A stretch of DNA of 64,000 nucleotides from Litorivivens sp041624475 (GCF_041624475.1 NZ_JBFJUX010000005.1:1-64000), one strand, 5' to 3'. Shown: positions 1 through 9,151, counted from the first letter of the stretch. Notes: generated by a model not told the origin, from the sequence alone. Made by a program: numbers and translations.

Positions 1-708
1 CAGCTCTGCAACCTGTCGCGCACACTGCGCCTCATAAAATTCCAGCGCCAGTCGGTCGGCAGTCGGCAGTTGACGCACAAGCTGACTCTGATTGAACTCG
101 AGAAAGGATGTCTCAGATTGCGACAGCACCGGGCACCCGAAGAATTGCTCGTATGCTGGGAGCGACTCGCCAATATGGTGAGAGAAACCGACGCGTTCTA
201 CTTCAAACGGTGCGCCGAGCGCTTCGCTGAACAGTGTCTTCATACTGGCCATATCCCGCTCCAGCAGAAACCGCTCGACACGCCTGTCACCCGCACGCAA
301 CTCGAACCGCATGGTCTCGCCCTGGGTCGTCCCCACCGTCTCACACACTCCCCATACCAGCCTTGGATAGCGGATAATCAAGGCAAAAACGTCCTGCAAG
401 GTCGAGCAAGCCCTCATCGCAAGCCCGAGCATCAGAAAGTTGTGCAAATGATAATAGCGGGCCAGTGTAAGACTTAGAGCCGGCTGATGTATACGTGCCA
501 GCGCCTCCTCTACAATGCGATATTCGACATCTCGACTAATGGTGAAGGCAGGGTCGAACAGCTCAAACCGACGAATGCCGACGGTCGCCAAAATATCATC
601 AATTGGGGCCTTATGGTCACGCAGCAAATTAAGCAGGGGGATCAGTCCGCATGCGAGGCGCTGTTGATACCGCAGGTTGGTACCGGCAAATTCCTCAACC
701 AGCGCCAT
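1..708 (-). CDS. AraC-family transcriptional regulator (partial, N-terminal part)
   Basis: Open for 236 codons from the ATG at 706-708 to the left edge with no stop, so the 3' end lies outside the window. The N-terminus (MALVEEFAGTNLRYQQRLACG) and the stretch around residues 15-190 resemble the arabinose-binding-type sensor domain (PF12625) of AraC regulators found beside lipid and amino-acid catabolic genes. The C-terminal AraC helix-turn-helix expected after about residue 240 is not in the window, so the family call rests on the sensor part only. It starts 5 bases after the stop of the hydrolase gene and is the last visible gene of the 1-5387 operon, so it probably responds to a substrate or intermediate of that operon. 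Confidence 0.8.
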   Translation of the reverse strand, partial: MALVEEFAGTNLRYQQRLACGLIPLLNLLRDHKAPIDDILATVGIRRFELFDPAFTISRDVEYRIVEEALARIHQPALSLTLARYYHLHNFLMLGLAMRACSTLQDVFALIIRYPRLVWGVCETVGTTQGETMRFELRAGDRRVERFLLERDMASMKTLFSEALGAPFEVERVGFSHHIGESLPAYEQFFGCPVLSQSETSFLEFNQSQLVRQLPTADRLALEFYEAQCARQVAEL

Positions 709-713
709 AACCG

Positions 714-1601
714 TCAGAGTTCCAGGTGGCGAAGCCAGGCGACCATATCCTCCATCGCCCGATTGTGAGATTCGGTCGGCCCCATAATCCCAATAAAGCC
801 ATGCTGACAGCCCTCGTACTCGGCATGGGTGACCGCAACGCCTACATCACGGAGCTTATCGACAAAGGCTCGGCCTTCATCGCGCAGGGGATCAAGCGCG
901 GCCGTTATAACCAAGGTCGATGGCAAGCCGGCAAGATCATCTCGATCAAGCGGTGTCGCCCGTGGGTCCGAATATCCCGACGCATACGCACTGCCCAGAT
1001 AGGTATCCCAGAACCATATCATCTGTTTGCGGGTAAGCAGATAACCCTTGGCGCACTCATCGTAGGATGCAAACCCGGCCGCGTAGTGCGCCGTCACCGG
1101 ATAGATTAAAAGCTGCCCCTTAACCAGGCCAGGGAATTGATCTCTCGCAGCCAGTGTCGTCACCGCGGCGAGGTTGCCACCAGCACTGTCGCCGGCAATG
1201 TAAAGACGATCGGTCGAAATATTCAGCGATGCCGCTTGATCTACGAGCCAGGCCAATGCCGCCTGAGCGTCGTCCGCCGCGGCCGGGAAGCGATGTTCGG
1301 GGGCGCGTCGATAATCGACAGAAACAACAATATAACGCGACTTTTCACACAGATCACGACACATGCCATCGTAGGACTCCACGTCACCGATAACGAACCC
1401 GCCTCCGTGAAAGTAGAGAATAACCGGTGCCGCATCGTCTCCCTCGGGCCGGTAACAGCGCACAGATAGCTGCCCCTTGTTTATAACGTGATCTTCCACC
1501 CTGACATTGCTGCGGTGGCGTCGCCACACCACTCGGCTTGCCAACGCAAATCCCGAGCGGAACATCTTCGCTTTTAACAGGTTAAACACGCCGCCCCCCA
1601 T
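714..1601 (-). CDS. alpha/beta hydrolase, hormone-sensitive-lipase (HSL) type esterase
   Basis: A 295-residue alpha/beta hydrolase-3 protein. HGGG at residues 65-68 is the HSL-family oxyanion motif, and GDSAGG at 137-142 carries the nucleophile Ser139. Asp237 (ALDPLRD) and His267 (CQHGF) complete a plausible triad. No signal peptide is seen, so it is probably cytoplasmic and hydrolyses a carboxylic ester or lactone. Its ATG lies one base after the P450 stop (TGAGATG), which implies translational coupling. In an operon with a P450 and beta-oxidation-type enzymes it could open an ester or lactone formed from the oxidised substrate. The substrate is unknown. Confidence 0.9.
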   Translation of the reverse strand: MGGGVFNLLKAKMFRSGFALASRVVWRRHRSNVRVEDHVINKGQLSVRCYRPEGDDAAPVILYFHGGGFVIGDVESYDGMCRDLCEKSRYIVVSVDYRRAPEHRFPAAADDAQAALAWLVDQAASLNISTDRLYIAGDSAGGNLAAVTTLAARDQFPGLVKGQLLIYPVTAHYAAGFASYDECAKGYLLTRKQMIWFWDTYLGSAYASGYSDPRATPLDRDDLAGLPSTLVITAALDPLRDEGRAFVDKLRDVGVAVTHAEYEGCQHGFIGIMGPTESHNRAMEDMVAWLRHLEL

Positions 1602-1602
1602 C

Positions 1603-2976
1603 TCAGCGCCTAATCAGTTCCACCGGCATATCGTCGGTGGGTTTCGGTAGAGGCAAAGTTTGCATAAAAGGCTCTTTCTTATGCTTGGCAACAAAATCAT
1701 ACTTCAATAGAAACTGATGCAGGAAACACTTGTATTCCATCTGCGAGAAATGCATGCCAATACATTTGTGGGCGCCGCCGCCGAAGGGATGAAAGACAAA
1801 GGGGTGCTGTTTGTGTTCGGCCCGTTCCGGTGAGAAGCGATCAGGATCAAAGCGCTCTGGTTCGCGCCAGTATTCCTCCATGAAATGGGTAAAGCGAGGC
1901 ACCGTGTAAACCATGGTGTGCGCCGGGACAGTAACGCCCGCCAAGGTCACTTCTCGTATTGTCCGGCGCGGCACCAGCGGCGTGGAGGTGCGAATCCGCT
2001 GCACTTCAAAAAAGACCTGCTGCATGTAAGGCACGCTTGCCAGATCTTCGTATTCAAGCACGGGTTTGCCAACCGCCAGACACTCCTGATACAGACGCTC
2101 CTTGATTTCAGGATTACGCGCCAGATAGTACATGGTGTGAGTGACCGCAGCCGTCGTCGTATCGTGGGCGGCAAAGAGCAAAAAGATTATCTGGTTAACA
2201 ATATCCTCATCCCGAAAGTACTCTCCCTCTTCGGTTTTTTCTTTACAAATCAGACTAAGCATATCGCGCGCATTATTGTCGCGCTTTTCGGCTATCAGAC
2301 TGGCGACGAAGCTTTGCAGGTATTCACTGCCTTTAAGCCCCTTATCCAACACCGTACCCGGAAGTCGAAAAGGCACCAGATACATCATGCCATTGAGCGC
2401 ATCAATAAACGCCTGATTAAGACGTTCCACCCGCTCGCCGCGCTCGGTTTCGCCGATAAAGACTTCGGCCGCCACCTCCAGCAGCAAATTCTTTATCAGA
2501 AAAAAGAAAGGCACGGTTTTACCGGTCTCAGCTTCCCATTCGGTCAGGGCGCGCTGATAAATTGTGTTGATATCACGGGTATAGTCTTTAAGAGCGTCGC
2601 TTTTGAACGCGGTCTGAAAAATACGCCGCTGGGCCTTGTGGTGTTCGAAATCCTCCATAATCAAACTGCCTGGGAAGAATTTCGCCACTCGATCCATAAA
2701 TCCCATTTTCGAAGAGAAATCACGATCCGGATCCAGATAAATCCGCTGCATCAGGTCTGGCCCAAGCGCCACCACCCCCTTACCACTGGCAACGTTGACA
2801 CGAAACACCGGACCGTACTTTCGATATTGCTTTTGTGCCCACTCGTACGGGTCTTTATAGAATTGCGCGGTATGCCCAATCAGTGGCAAGCCCTCGTCAC
2901 CCGGAATACCGGAGAGATCCTGATTGTTGGGCTCGTGAATGTAATCGTCATAGTTGGTTACGGATGATGCAGCCAT
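1603..2976 (-). CDS. cytochrome P450
   Basis: A 457-residue P450. The I-helix oxygen-activation segment is AHDTT at 270-274, the K-helix ExxR is E324/R327, and the haem loop FGGGAHKCIG is at 398-407 with proximal ligand Cys405. There is no membrane anchor, so it is probably soluble and needs separate ferredoxin and reductase partners, which are not in this window. The N-terminal GLPLIGHTAQFYKDP stretch recalls the CYP51/CYP120-like branch rather than the CYP125-like branch of the second P450 at 42711. It lies between crotonase and esterase genes in one operon and probably hydroxylates a lipid or terpenoid substrate, but the subfamily and substrate cannot be fixed by eye. Confidence 0.93.
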   Translation of the reverse strand: MAASSVTNYDDYIHEPNNQDLSGIPGDEGLPLIGHTAQFYKDPYEWAQKQYRKYGPVFRVNVASGKGVVALGPDLMQRIYLDPDRDFSSKMGFMDRVAKFFPGSLIMEDFEHHKAQRRIFQTAFKSDALKDYTRDINTIYQRALTEWEAETGKTVPFFFLIKNLLLEVAAEVFIGETERGERVERLNQAFIDALNGMMYLVPFRLPGTVLDKGLKGSEYLQSFVASLIAEKRDNNARDMLSLICKEKTEEGEYFRDEDIVNQIIFLLFAAHDTTTAAVTHTMYYLARNPEIKERLYQECLAVGKPVLEYEDLASVPYMQQVFFEVQRIRTSTPLVPRRTIREVTLAGVTVPAHTMVYTVPRFTHFMEEYWREPERFDPDRFSPERAEHKQHPFVFHPFGGGAHKCIGMHFSQMEYKCFLHQFLLKYDFVAKHKKEPFMQTLPLPKPTDDMPVELIRR

Positions 2977-3027
2977 GGCTATCGCTCTATGCCCCTGTTA
3001 TTGGCGGGCCGTACCCGCCTGTTGCCA

Positions 3028-3846
3028 TTATTCGCCTTGAAATACCGGCTTGCGCTTTTCTTTAAATGCTTTCATCCCCTCTTTGGCATCCTTCGTCGCA
3101 AAAATGCCCCAACCCAATTGCTCTTCGTTTGCCAACGCCTCACGTTCCGGCAGACTCTCATCATTTTCACGCACTGATTTAAGAATCGCCTGCACTGACA
3201 GCGGCGCATTGTCACAAAGTTCTTCCGCTATTTTTAATGCCTCGGCCAGCGCTTGGCCCTTAGGCACAATCCGGTTGATCAACCCCCAGTCCAAGGCCTC
3301 TTGCGCAGAGACATGCCTCCCCAGCAGCAACACTTCCATCGCCAGACAATAGGGAATCTGGCGACGCAAGCGAATGGTGGAACCCCCGAGGGGGAACAAG
3401 CCGCGCTTGCATTCGGTCACACCAAAGACTGCGTCTTCGGCAGCAACCCGTATTTCAGTACCCTGCAGAATCTCAGTGCCTCCCGCAAGCGCATAGCCCT
3501 CAACGGCGAGAATCACCGGTTTGGTGGGCCGGTTGTGGCGCAGCAGTGCCTGCCAGTGCAAATCAGGAATATTCTTCATCATGGCGTTGATTTCATTGGC
3601 ATCGTCACCGCCCTCGGTGCCCGTTTTCAGATCCATGCCTGCACAAAAGGTATCGCCCTTCCCCGTCAGAACAGCGCAGTAAAGATCCTTGTCTTCATCC
3701 AGTCGGCGCCAGGCCCGGTACATACCAACGATCATCTGTCCGCTCAGAGCATTTTTGGCCTCCGGCCGGTTCAGGGTCACCACCAGCACATGGCCTTGTT
3801 TTTCTATGGTGCAATTCGGCGTACTGATATCCAGTTCGTTACTCAT
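3028..3846 (-). CDS. enoyl-CoA hydratase/isomerase (crotonase family)
   Basis: A 272-residue crotonase-fold protein. The CoA/oxyanion segment FCAGMDLKTG is at about 67-76 and GYALAGGTEIL at 117-127. Both acid residues of classical hydratases appear kept: Glu125 and Glu145, separated by 20 residues like E144 and E164 of rat crotonase. Hydration of a 2-enoyl-CoA is therefore likely, although isomerases share the fold. GGAG precedes the ATG at a good distance. It lies between the thiolase-like gene and the P450 gene in the same direction, fitting a side-chain or ring beta-oxidation step. Confidence 0.9.
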   Translation of the reverse strand: MSNELDISTPNCTIEKQGHVLVVTLNRPEAKNALSGQMIVGMYRAWRRLDEDKDLYCAVLTGKGDTFCAGMDLKTGTEGGDDANEINAMMKNIPDLHWQALLRHNRPTKPVILAVEGYALAGGTEILQGTEIRVAAEDAVFGVTECKRGLFPLGGSTIRLRRQIPYCLAMEVLLLGRHVSAQEALDWGLINRIVPKGQALAEALKIAEELCDNAPLSVQAILKSVRENDESLPEREALANEEQLGWGIFATKDAKEGMKAFKEKRKPVFQGE

Positions 3847-3863
3847 GAAACCCGACTCCTTTA

Positions 3864-5387
3864 TTATTGGTTTACAGCCGCGTCGGCGGCCTGCGTTGAA
3901 AAGAATTTTCCTTCACTGACCGTAACGGACTTGCCTACCCATTCTTGCTCGGTCATGGCAAGCAACTCCGACTGATTATCAGAGCGCGCGACAACGCGCT
4001 CTCCGGCAGGCGTTTCGCCATACACAAAACCGTGGGTAATGGTTTCCTTGTGAAACACCACGGTATACCCCAGTACCTGAGCTGGGCCCTCATAGTCAGT
4101 AATTGAAGGAACAGGGTGGTCGATCGCGGCGACTTCTTCTGTCACATCCGCGTAGCGATAACCGTTCTCACCCGGCGCATTGGAAAAGACGGCGACCGCC
4201 TGCTTTCCAAAAATACCGCTCAGGTTCGACGTCAGACCGTAATGCCGCGCGGTCTCCTCCGCCGACTTTTCACGCAGCACTTCAGCCATTCTGGCCACCC
4301 CGTCGAGTGCGCCGTGGTTGTAAGGGCCGCCAGCAAATGCCATCGAGCCCGTAACCGTCCAGGGAATGTCTCGCCCAAGCTTGAGATCCAGTGCAAACGA
4401 CTGAACAGCCGAGGGAAAACAGCTGTAAAGATCTGCTGCCGCGATATCTGACGGTTTGATGTTCGCCAACTGGTAAGCCCGTTCTCCCGCGACCACGGTA
4501 CCCGGATGACTGTGCAGGGTTTTCTGCTCGGCAAGGCACACCACGTGGCGCGACTGTGCTGCCGAGACGGGGTAGATCCAGCGCGACTCATCTAGACCCA
4601 AGGCCTGCGCCCGCGCGTAGGAACACACCAGTATCGCCACAGCCTGATTAACGTTCCATTGGCTGTTGTGCTTCTTGGTATAAGGGAAGGCGAGCAGCGT
4701 ATTTTTCCCGGCTGGATTTCTGATGGTCTCCGCCGATACCGGTTCACGATTCCAGGCATGCGGGTTCTTCGACGCAATCTGACTGAATTCACTGTACAGC
4801 TCGGCAATCTGGTCCCGATGCTCTTCAACGCCCAAGCCCTGATGCGCGCGCAGCGCAGACTCAATCACGGCGAACAGCTCGACTGGCATCATAATGCCCG
4901 CATTGGATTCAGCCTGCGTGGCAAAGGGGTCTGGTGTCGGGTGATAAACATCCGGCGGCGGAGTGTCGTCTGGCTCTTCCCGGTTATGTACTTCAACCCC
5001 GGTTATCTTGGAGCGCAGATCACGGTATTTGGCCTCACCGCCTGTTACCACCCCAAGTGATATCTCGCCAGCTTGAATCGCATCAAATAAATCGAACAGC
5101 GGAGTCAATTGCAGCACGCCCAAATCGGCCAAAACACTGCGGGCATCAGGGCAACCGATCGCCTCGGCTATCAGCCGGCCCGGATTCCGGTACTGCCACA
5201 TACCCTGTTCGACAGAAATAGATTCAATCTCCCTCGTCAACGTCGCCTTGCCCGCATCAGATGCAGCATCCCGAATCGCCTCCGCCATCATCTCGAAGGG
5301 CTCCGGGCAGGCAGTCGGATCTTCCGCATGGTTTTGATAAAAACCAACGCCAACAATCACAGGCGTATTTGGGGCTATATCTTTCAC
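3864..5387 (-). CDS. thiolase-superfamily protein (acetyl-CoA acetyltransferase / TLP1-like)
   Basis: About 507 residues. The N-terminal NTPVIVGVGFYQN strand and the GGPYNHGALDG segment near residue 370 resemble SCP-x/thiolase-like proteins that carry an additional C-terminal domain (TLP1 type) and are common in steroid and lipid clusters. The length exceeds the roughly 390 residues of a classical thiolase because of a C-terminal OB-like region (ITDYEGPAQVLGYTVVF onward). I use the GTG at 5385-5387 because GAGAGGA sits 6 bases before it; a TTG 10 codons upstream also stays open. The classical N-terminal thiolase Cys is not evident, so it may cleave or condense atypical acyl-CoAs or have a non-thiolase role. 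It is the first gene of the leftward operon. Confidence 0.8.
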   Translation of the reverse strand: MKDIAPNTPVIVGVGFYQNHAEDPTACPEPFEMMAEAIRDAASDAGKATLTREIESISVEQGMWQYRNPGRLIAEAIGCPDARSVLADLGVLQLTPLFDLFDAIQAGEISLGVVTGGEAKYRDLRSKITGVEVHNREEPDDTPPPDVYHPTPDPFATQAESNAGIMMPVELFAVIESALRAHQGLGVEEHRDQIAELYSEFSQIASKNPHAWNREPVSAETIRNPAGKNTLLAFPYTKKHNSQWNVNQAVAILVCSYARAQALGLDESRWIYPVSAAQSRHVVCLAEQKTLHSHPGTVVAGERAYQLANIKPSDIAAADLYSCFPSAVQSFALDLKLGRDIPWTVTGSMAFAGGPYNHGALDGVARMAEVLREKSAEETARHYGLTSNLSGIFGKQAVAVFSNAPGENGYRYADVTEEVAAIDHPVPSITDYEGPAQVLGYTVVFHKETITHGFVYGETPAGERVVARSDNQSELLAMTEQEWVGKSVTVSEGKFFSTQAADAAVNQ

Positions 5388-5760
5388 TACGCATCCTCTC
5401 TTTCTAACGTGCCTCAAAAACCGGCTAATACATTACCAATCTTTTATACAACCATATTCTTGTATACCGTAGTGTATTTCAATGATGGCAATCTAAATTT
5501 TTTGTCACTTCGATTTGAATGGCACCCACAATAACCAGAGCAAGGGGTCAGACAGAGAACGCAATGTCGACAAAGCGCGCTAACAAGCCCGTAAGCATCA
5601 GAGTCGGTGACCAACGGGTCAGACACGACGATCCCAGGCAGCGCCCTAATGCACCGGCAAATATGCGTGTCGCGTCTAACCAAGCGGTCGAAGACTGGCA
5701 CAACAGCGCCATAGCCGCCCCGCTCACTCGATCCAACTCTTTTCTACAGGTAACCCATTG
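5388..5760. other. divergent intergenic region
   Basis: Separates the leftward thiolase-P450 operon from the rightward aldehyde dehydrogenase operon. The left part (about 5430-5520) is clearly more AT-rich than its surroundings and holds the dyad described separately, so the leftward promoter is probably here. The right part holds only the uncertain small ORF that ends on the aldehyde dehydrogenase start. I could not pick a convincing -35/-10 pair for the rightward operon. Confidence 0.5.
5445..5466. promoter_or_regulatory. candidate operator: TATACAA-8 bp-TTGTATA dyad
   Basis: Perfect 7-bp inverted arms at 5445-5451 and 5460-5466 with an 8-bp AT-rich centre, about 60 bases upstream of the leftward GTG start at 5387. 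Position and symmetry fit a dimeric regulator binding at the operon promoter. The AraC gene at the end of the operon is one candidate, although AraC proteins usually prefer direct repeats. A TetR- or GntR-type regulator elsewhere is equally possible. Confidence 0.4.
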
Positions 5761-5761
5761 A
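5564..5761 (+). CDS. candidate small ORF (65 aa) coupled to aldehyde dehydrogenase
   Basis: ATG at 5564 opens 65 codons (MSTKRANKPVSIRVGDQRVR...), a basic, hydrophilic peptide with no hydrophobic segment and no family I recognise. Its TGA at 5759-5761 overlaps the ATG of the aldehyde dehydrogenase (TGATG), the usual geometry of translational coupling. The ribosome site is weak (GAGA). It may be chance read-through of a leader, so the call is tentative. Confidence 0.25.
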   Translation: MSTKRANKPVSIRVGDQRVRHDDPRQRPNAPANMRVASNQAVEDWHNSAIAAPLTRSNSFLQVTH

Positions 5762-7194
5762 TGGCACAGACCGATATCACCGAACTGCTCAGCAATCAAA
5801 AAAAGGCTTTTCTGAAGGAAGGGGTAGTAACAGCCGCTACGCGCGTGGATCGCCTCTCACGTGTTCACGATCTGATCGGCCGCAACCGGTCGCAGATAGT
5901 TGAGGCCGTCAGCGCGGATTTTGGCAACCGCTCGCGGCACCAGAGCCAGATGTCCGAGATTCTGGCGTCGATGGATGGGCTGAAGCATGCGATGAAACAC
6001 GTCAAGCGATGGATGCGTCCGGAACGTCGTCGCCCGCCTTTTCCCTTCGGATTGCTCGGCGCCAGCGCCCGAATCGAGTATGTACCCAAAGGCTCGGTGG
6101 GCAATTTGTCCACCTGGAATTTTCCCGTGTATACGGCAATCTCTCCGCTGACGGGCATACTCGCGGCGGGCAATCGCGCCATGCTCAAACTGTCCGAATT
6201 GACGCCAGAGACATCGGCCTTACTGTGCCGTTTAATTGCGGAAGCCTTCGAGCCAGAGGAAGTTGCCGTTGTGCTGGGCGATGCGTCTACAGGCGCAGCG
6301 TTCGCCTCACTTCCGTTTGACCATCTGATCTTTACCGGCGGCACACACATTGGACGCCACATTCTCGAAGCCGCGAGCAAGAACCTTACGCCCTGCACCC
6401 TTGAATTGGGCGGCAAGTCACCGGTCATCGTAGGCCAGGACTACGACCTCGCCAAAGCGGCGGAACGGATCTTTACCGGTAAGGCCCTGAATCAGGGGCA
6501 AGCCTGCCTGGCACCCGACTATGTGTTTGTGCCGAAAGCCGACGAACAGGCCTTCATCGAGATCGTCAGCGAGTTTTATAGCACCTTGTTTCCCACCGTT
6601 ATCAACAACCCCGATGTTACGTCGGTGATCAATGCGCGGCATGCCGCCCGCATCCAACATCTAATCGACGACGCCCAGCAAAAAGGCGCCAGAATTCACA
6701 CCATCAACCCCGCCGGGGAAAACCTCGAAGATCAACCTGATCACCTTCACAAAATCCCGCTTACGCTGGTGACTGATGTAAACGACAGTATGGCCATCAT
6801 GCAGGAAGAAATATTCGGCCCGGTGATGGCCATCAAGACCTATGACGATGTGAGCGAATGCGTCAGCTACATCAATGCACGCCCTCGTCCGCTGGGGCTC
6901 TATTACTTTGGCAACGATAGCTCAGAAGAACGCTATGTGCTCGATCACACCATTAGCGGTAGCGTGTGTATCAACGATGTGATGGGGCAAGCCAGTTGTG
7001 AGGATCTACCTTTTGGCGGCATTGGCGCGTCAGGCATGGGGCACTATCACGGCCAGGACGGGTTCAAAACCTTCAGCCACGCACGTGCCGTTTACCACCA
7101 ATCACAGGTAAACCTGATGAAACTGTCGGGCATGCTGCCGCCTTACGGTGATAAGTGCCAGAAACAGCTCGACCACCTGACTAAGGTCAAATAA
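5761..7194 (+). CDS. aldehyde dehydrogenase (coniferyl/fatty-aldehyde dehydrogenase-like)
   Basis: A 477-residue NAD(P)-dependent aldehyde dehydrogenase of the class 3/coniferyl-aldehyde type, converting an aldehyde to a carboxylate. Asn120 in STWNFP, Glu215 in LELGGKSP and the nucleophile Cys249 in NQGQACLAPD are all in place, with the coenzyme loop FTGGTHIG at 191-198. The C-terminus lacks an obvious membrane tail, unlike eukaryotic class 3 enzymes. The ATG at 5761 is preferred over the TTG just before it. It is first in a rightward run with an acyl-CoA synthetase, so the acid it makes may be the synthetase's substrate. Confidence 0.9.
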   Translation: MAQTDITELLSNQKKAFLKEGVVTAATRVDRLSRVHDLIGRNRSQIVEAVSADFGNRSRHQSQMSEILASMDGLKHAMKHVKRWMRPERRRPPFPFGLLGASARIEYVPKGSVGNLSTWNFPVYTAISPLTGILAAGNRAMLKLSELTPETSALLCRLIAEAFEPEEVAVVLGDASTGAAFASLPFDHLIFTGGTHIGRHILEAASKNLTPCTLELGGKSPVIVGQDYDLAKAAERIFTGKALNQGQACLAPDYVFVPKADEQAFIEIVSEFYSTLFPTVINNPDVTSVINARHAARIQHLIDDAQQKGARIHTINPAGENLEDQPDHLHKIPLTLVTDVNDSMAIMQEEIFGPVMAIKTYDDVSECVSYINARPRPLGLYYFGNDSSEERYVLDHTISGSVCINDVMGQASCEDLPFGGIGASGMGHYHGQDGFKTFSHARAVYHQSQVNLMKLSGMLPPYGDKCQKQLDHLTKVK

Positions 7195-7207
7195 GGATAC
7201 CGTCTGT

Positions 7208-7375
7208 ATGAAAATAGGCTGCAGTAGCAAGCAGTCAGAAACAGCAACGACCGCCTGCGCCATAACAAAAGCCTTGAGCAGCAACGCCCTGCATCGGCTC
7301 AGCCAGGCGGCCCAGCACATACACAGCGGGATGAAGATAGACTGCGACTACAGCTTGTTTCGCTATTACCTATGA
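7208..7375 (+). CDS. candidate small ORF (55 aa), hypothetical
   Basis: ATG at 7208 opens 55 codons to TGA at 7373-7375, 13 bases after the aldehyde dehydrogenase stop. AAGGA lies about 10 bases before the ATG, partly inside the upstream stop region. The peptide (MKIGCSSKQSETATTAC...) has three Cys residues and ends in SLFRYYL; I recognise no family. Position inside the operon and an SD-like sequence argue for it; lack of homology evidence argues against. Confidence 0.3.
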   Translation: MKIGCSSKQSETATTACAITKALSSNALHRLSQAAQHIHSGMKIDCDYSLFRYYL

Positions 7376-7471
7376 GAAAAACATGTCGAAGGGCGTCTTG
7401 TCGGCAGATAAGCACACCAGCCGACAGCCAGGAACAGAAAAAGCTTTTAGCTTGCGCGAGGAACTAGAATC

Positions 7472-9151
7472 ATGGAATTCAACGTAGCCGATTTGATAGA
7501 ACGCGTTGCCGCCAACATTCCCGAACGGGATGCGGTGATATGCGGTGAGAACCGCGCCAGCTATAAAAAGTTTGATGATGACTCCAAAGGCTTTGCCGCT
7601 TTTTTGCTAAAGCGCGGGCTGGGTAAGGGCGACCATGTGGGTATCTACGGTTACAACAGTATTGAATGGGTAACCGCTATGCTGGGTTGCTACAAAATCG
7701 GTGCTGTCCCCATCAACATAAACTTTCGCTATGTTGATGAAGAGTTGATTTACATTGGCCGCGATGCCGACCTCAAGGCGCTGGTGTACGACGTCGAATT
7801 CTCTGACAACGTTCGGCGCATTCGGGATCAGCTGCCACTACTGCAGCACTTTGTCTCTGTCGACTGGAGCGACGAAGCATCAAAGTATACGGCCGCTGAA
7901 GACAGCATTTGTTTTTACGATGCGTGCAAAACTGTATTAGATAGACCCTTTCCCCCGCGCAGCGGCGACGATCACTATGTGCTCTATACCGGCGGCACCA
8001 CCGGCATGCCGAAAGGAGTTGTCTGGCGCCAGGAAGACGCGGTAATGATTCTCGGTGGCGGTATCGATATGTATACGCAGGAGCCCATCGACTCGCCGGA
8101 AGAGATGGCCGATCGCTGCCTGGCGGAAATTGCCACCCCAATGAAATCATTACAAATGGCACCGCTGATGCACGGCGCCGCACAGTGGGCCATTCTGCGA
8201 GCGTTATTTGAGGGGTCTACCGTTATTCTGCTGGCGCGAAAGACCTTTGATCCGCACGAAGTGTGGCAACAGGTTGAGCGCGAAGGTGTCAATATCATCA
8301 TGGTCACCGGGGATGCTATGGCAAAGCCTTTGATGCTTGCACTTGAGGAAGGCAAACCGGACGGCACCGAATACAACACGTCAACGCTCTTCGCCTTTGC
8401 AAGCACCTCAGCGGTATTCTCGCCCGCGTTGAAAGACCGCTACGTTGAACGCTTACCTCATGTCGTAATCACCGACAATATCGGCTCTTCAGAAAGCGGG
8501 TTCACCGGCACGACAATCCACGAAAAGGGTAAGGCAGAAACTGACGTTGGCGGCCCAAGAGTCACTCCGGCCCGAAACACCGTTGTTCTGGACGACCAGC
8601 TGATTATCATTCCTGCCGGAGACGAGCGCATTGGTTTTCTGGCCAAGTCGGGCTACATTCCACTCGCTTACTACAAGGATGAAGAAAAAACAGCAAAGAG
8701 TTTTGTGACGGCAGCAGATGGAAAGCGCTACGTAATCCCTGGCGACCGAGCCCGCCACAATGCCGATGGCACGATCACCATGCTGGGCCGTGATTCCCAG
8801 TGCATTAATTCCGGCGGAGAGAAGATCTATGCCGAAGAAGTCGAGATGGCCGTTAAAGCCCATCCCGCAGTGCTGGATTGCCTGGTGGTCGCCACACCTC
8901 ATGAGCGCTTCGGTCAGTGTGTAACCGCCCTGATAAAACTTCAGAACGGCGACCAGCGCCCCGACCTCGCCAGCTTGCATAAGGCCTGCAGCACACACAT
9001 TGCCCGGTATAAACTTCCAAGGCGCGTTTACTACGTCAAAACCATCAAGCGAAGTCCCAGCGGCAAGGCAGACTACCGGTGGGCCAAGGAAGAAGCACAA
9101 TTGCTTTACTATGCCGAGCTTCGAACAGAAAACGAGCAACCCGCCTCATGA
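7472..9151 (+). CDS. acyl-CoA synthetase (AMP-binding, ANL superfamily)
   Basis: A 559-residue adenylate-forming ligase that activates a carboxylate to its acyl-CoA using ATP. YTGGTTGMPKG near residue 172 is the phosphate-binding loop, GSSESG near 340 the A5 region, GDRARHNADG near 425 the A7 Asp, INSGGEKIYAEEVE near 447 the hinge, and SPSGKADY near 529 supplies the catalytic Lys. Its TGA overlaps the next ATG in an ATGA junction. It resembles FadD13/FadD3-like synthetases of lipid and steroid clusters. The substrate may be the acid produced by the upstream aldehyde dehydrogenase. Confidence 0.92.
   Translation: MEFNVADLIERVAANIPERDAVICGENRASYKKFDDDSKGFAAFLLKRGLGKGDHVGIYGYNSIEWVTAMLGCYKIGAVPININFRYVDEELIYIGRDADLKALVYDVEFSDNVRRIRDQLPLLQHFVSVDWSDEASKYTAAEDSICFYDACKTVLDRPFPPRSGDDHYVLYTGGTTGMPKGVVWRQEDAVMILGGGIDMYTQEPIDSPEEMADRCLAEIATPMKSLQMAPLMHGAAQWAILRALFEGSTVILLARKTFDPHEVWQQVEREGVNIIMVTGDAMAKPLMLALEEGKPDGTEYNTSTLFAFASTSAVFSPALKDRYVERLPHVVITDNIGSSESGFTGTTIHEKGKAETDVGGPRVTPARNTVVLDDQLIIIPAGDERIGFLAKSGYIPLAYYKDEEKTAKSFVTAADGKRYVIPGDRARHNADGTITMLGRDSQCINSGGEKIYAEEVEMAVKAHPAVLDCLVVATPHERFGQCVTALIKLQNGDQRPDLASLHKACSTHIARYKLPRRVYYVKTIKRSPSGKADYRWAKEEAQLLYYAELRTENEQPAS

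Noticed and set aside
70..477. 135-codon plus-strand open frame near the left edge
   Set aside because: The opposite strand is open through the edge and encodes the AraC-type sensor domain, which explains the stretch better.
1885..2967. 360-codon open frame on the plus strand
   Set aside because: Antisense to the P450 gene, whose haem and ExxR motifs are complete.
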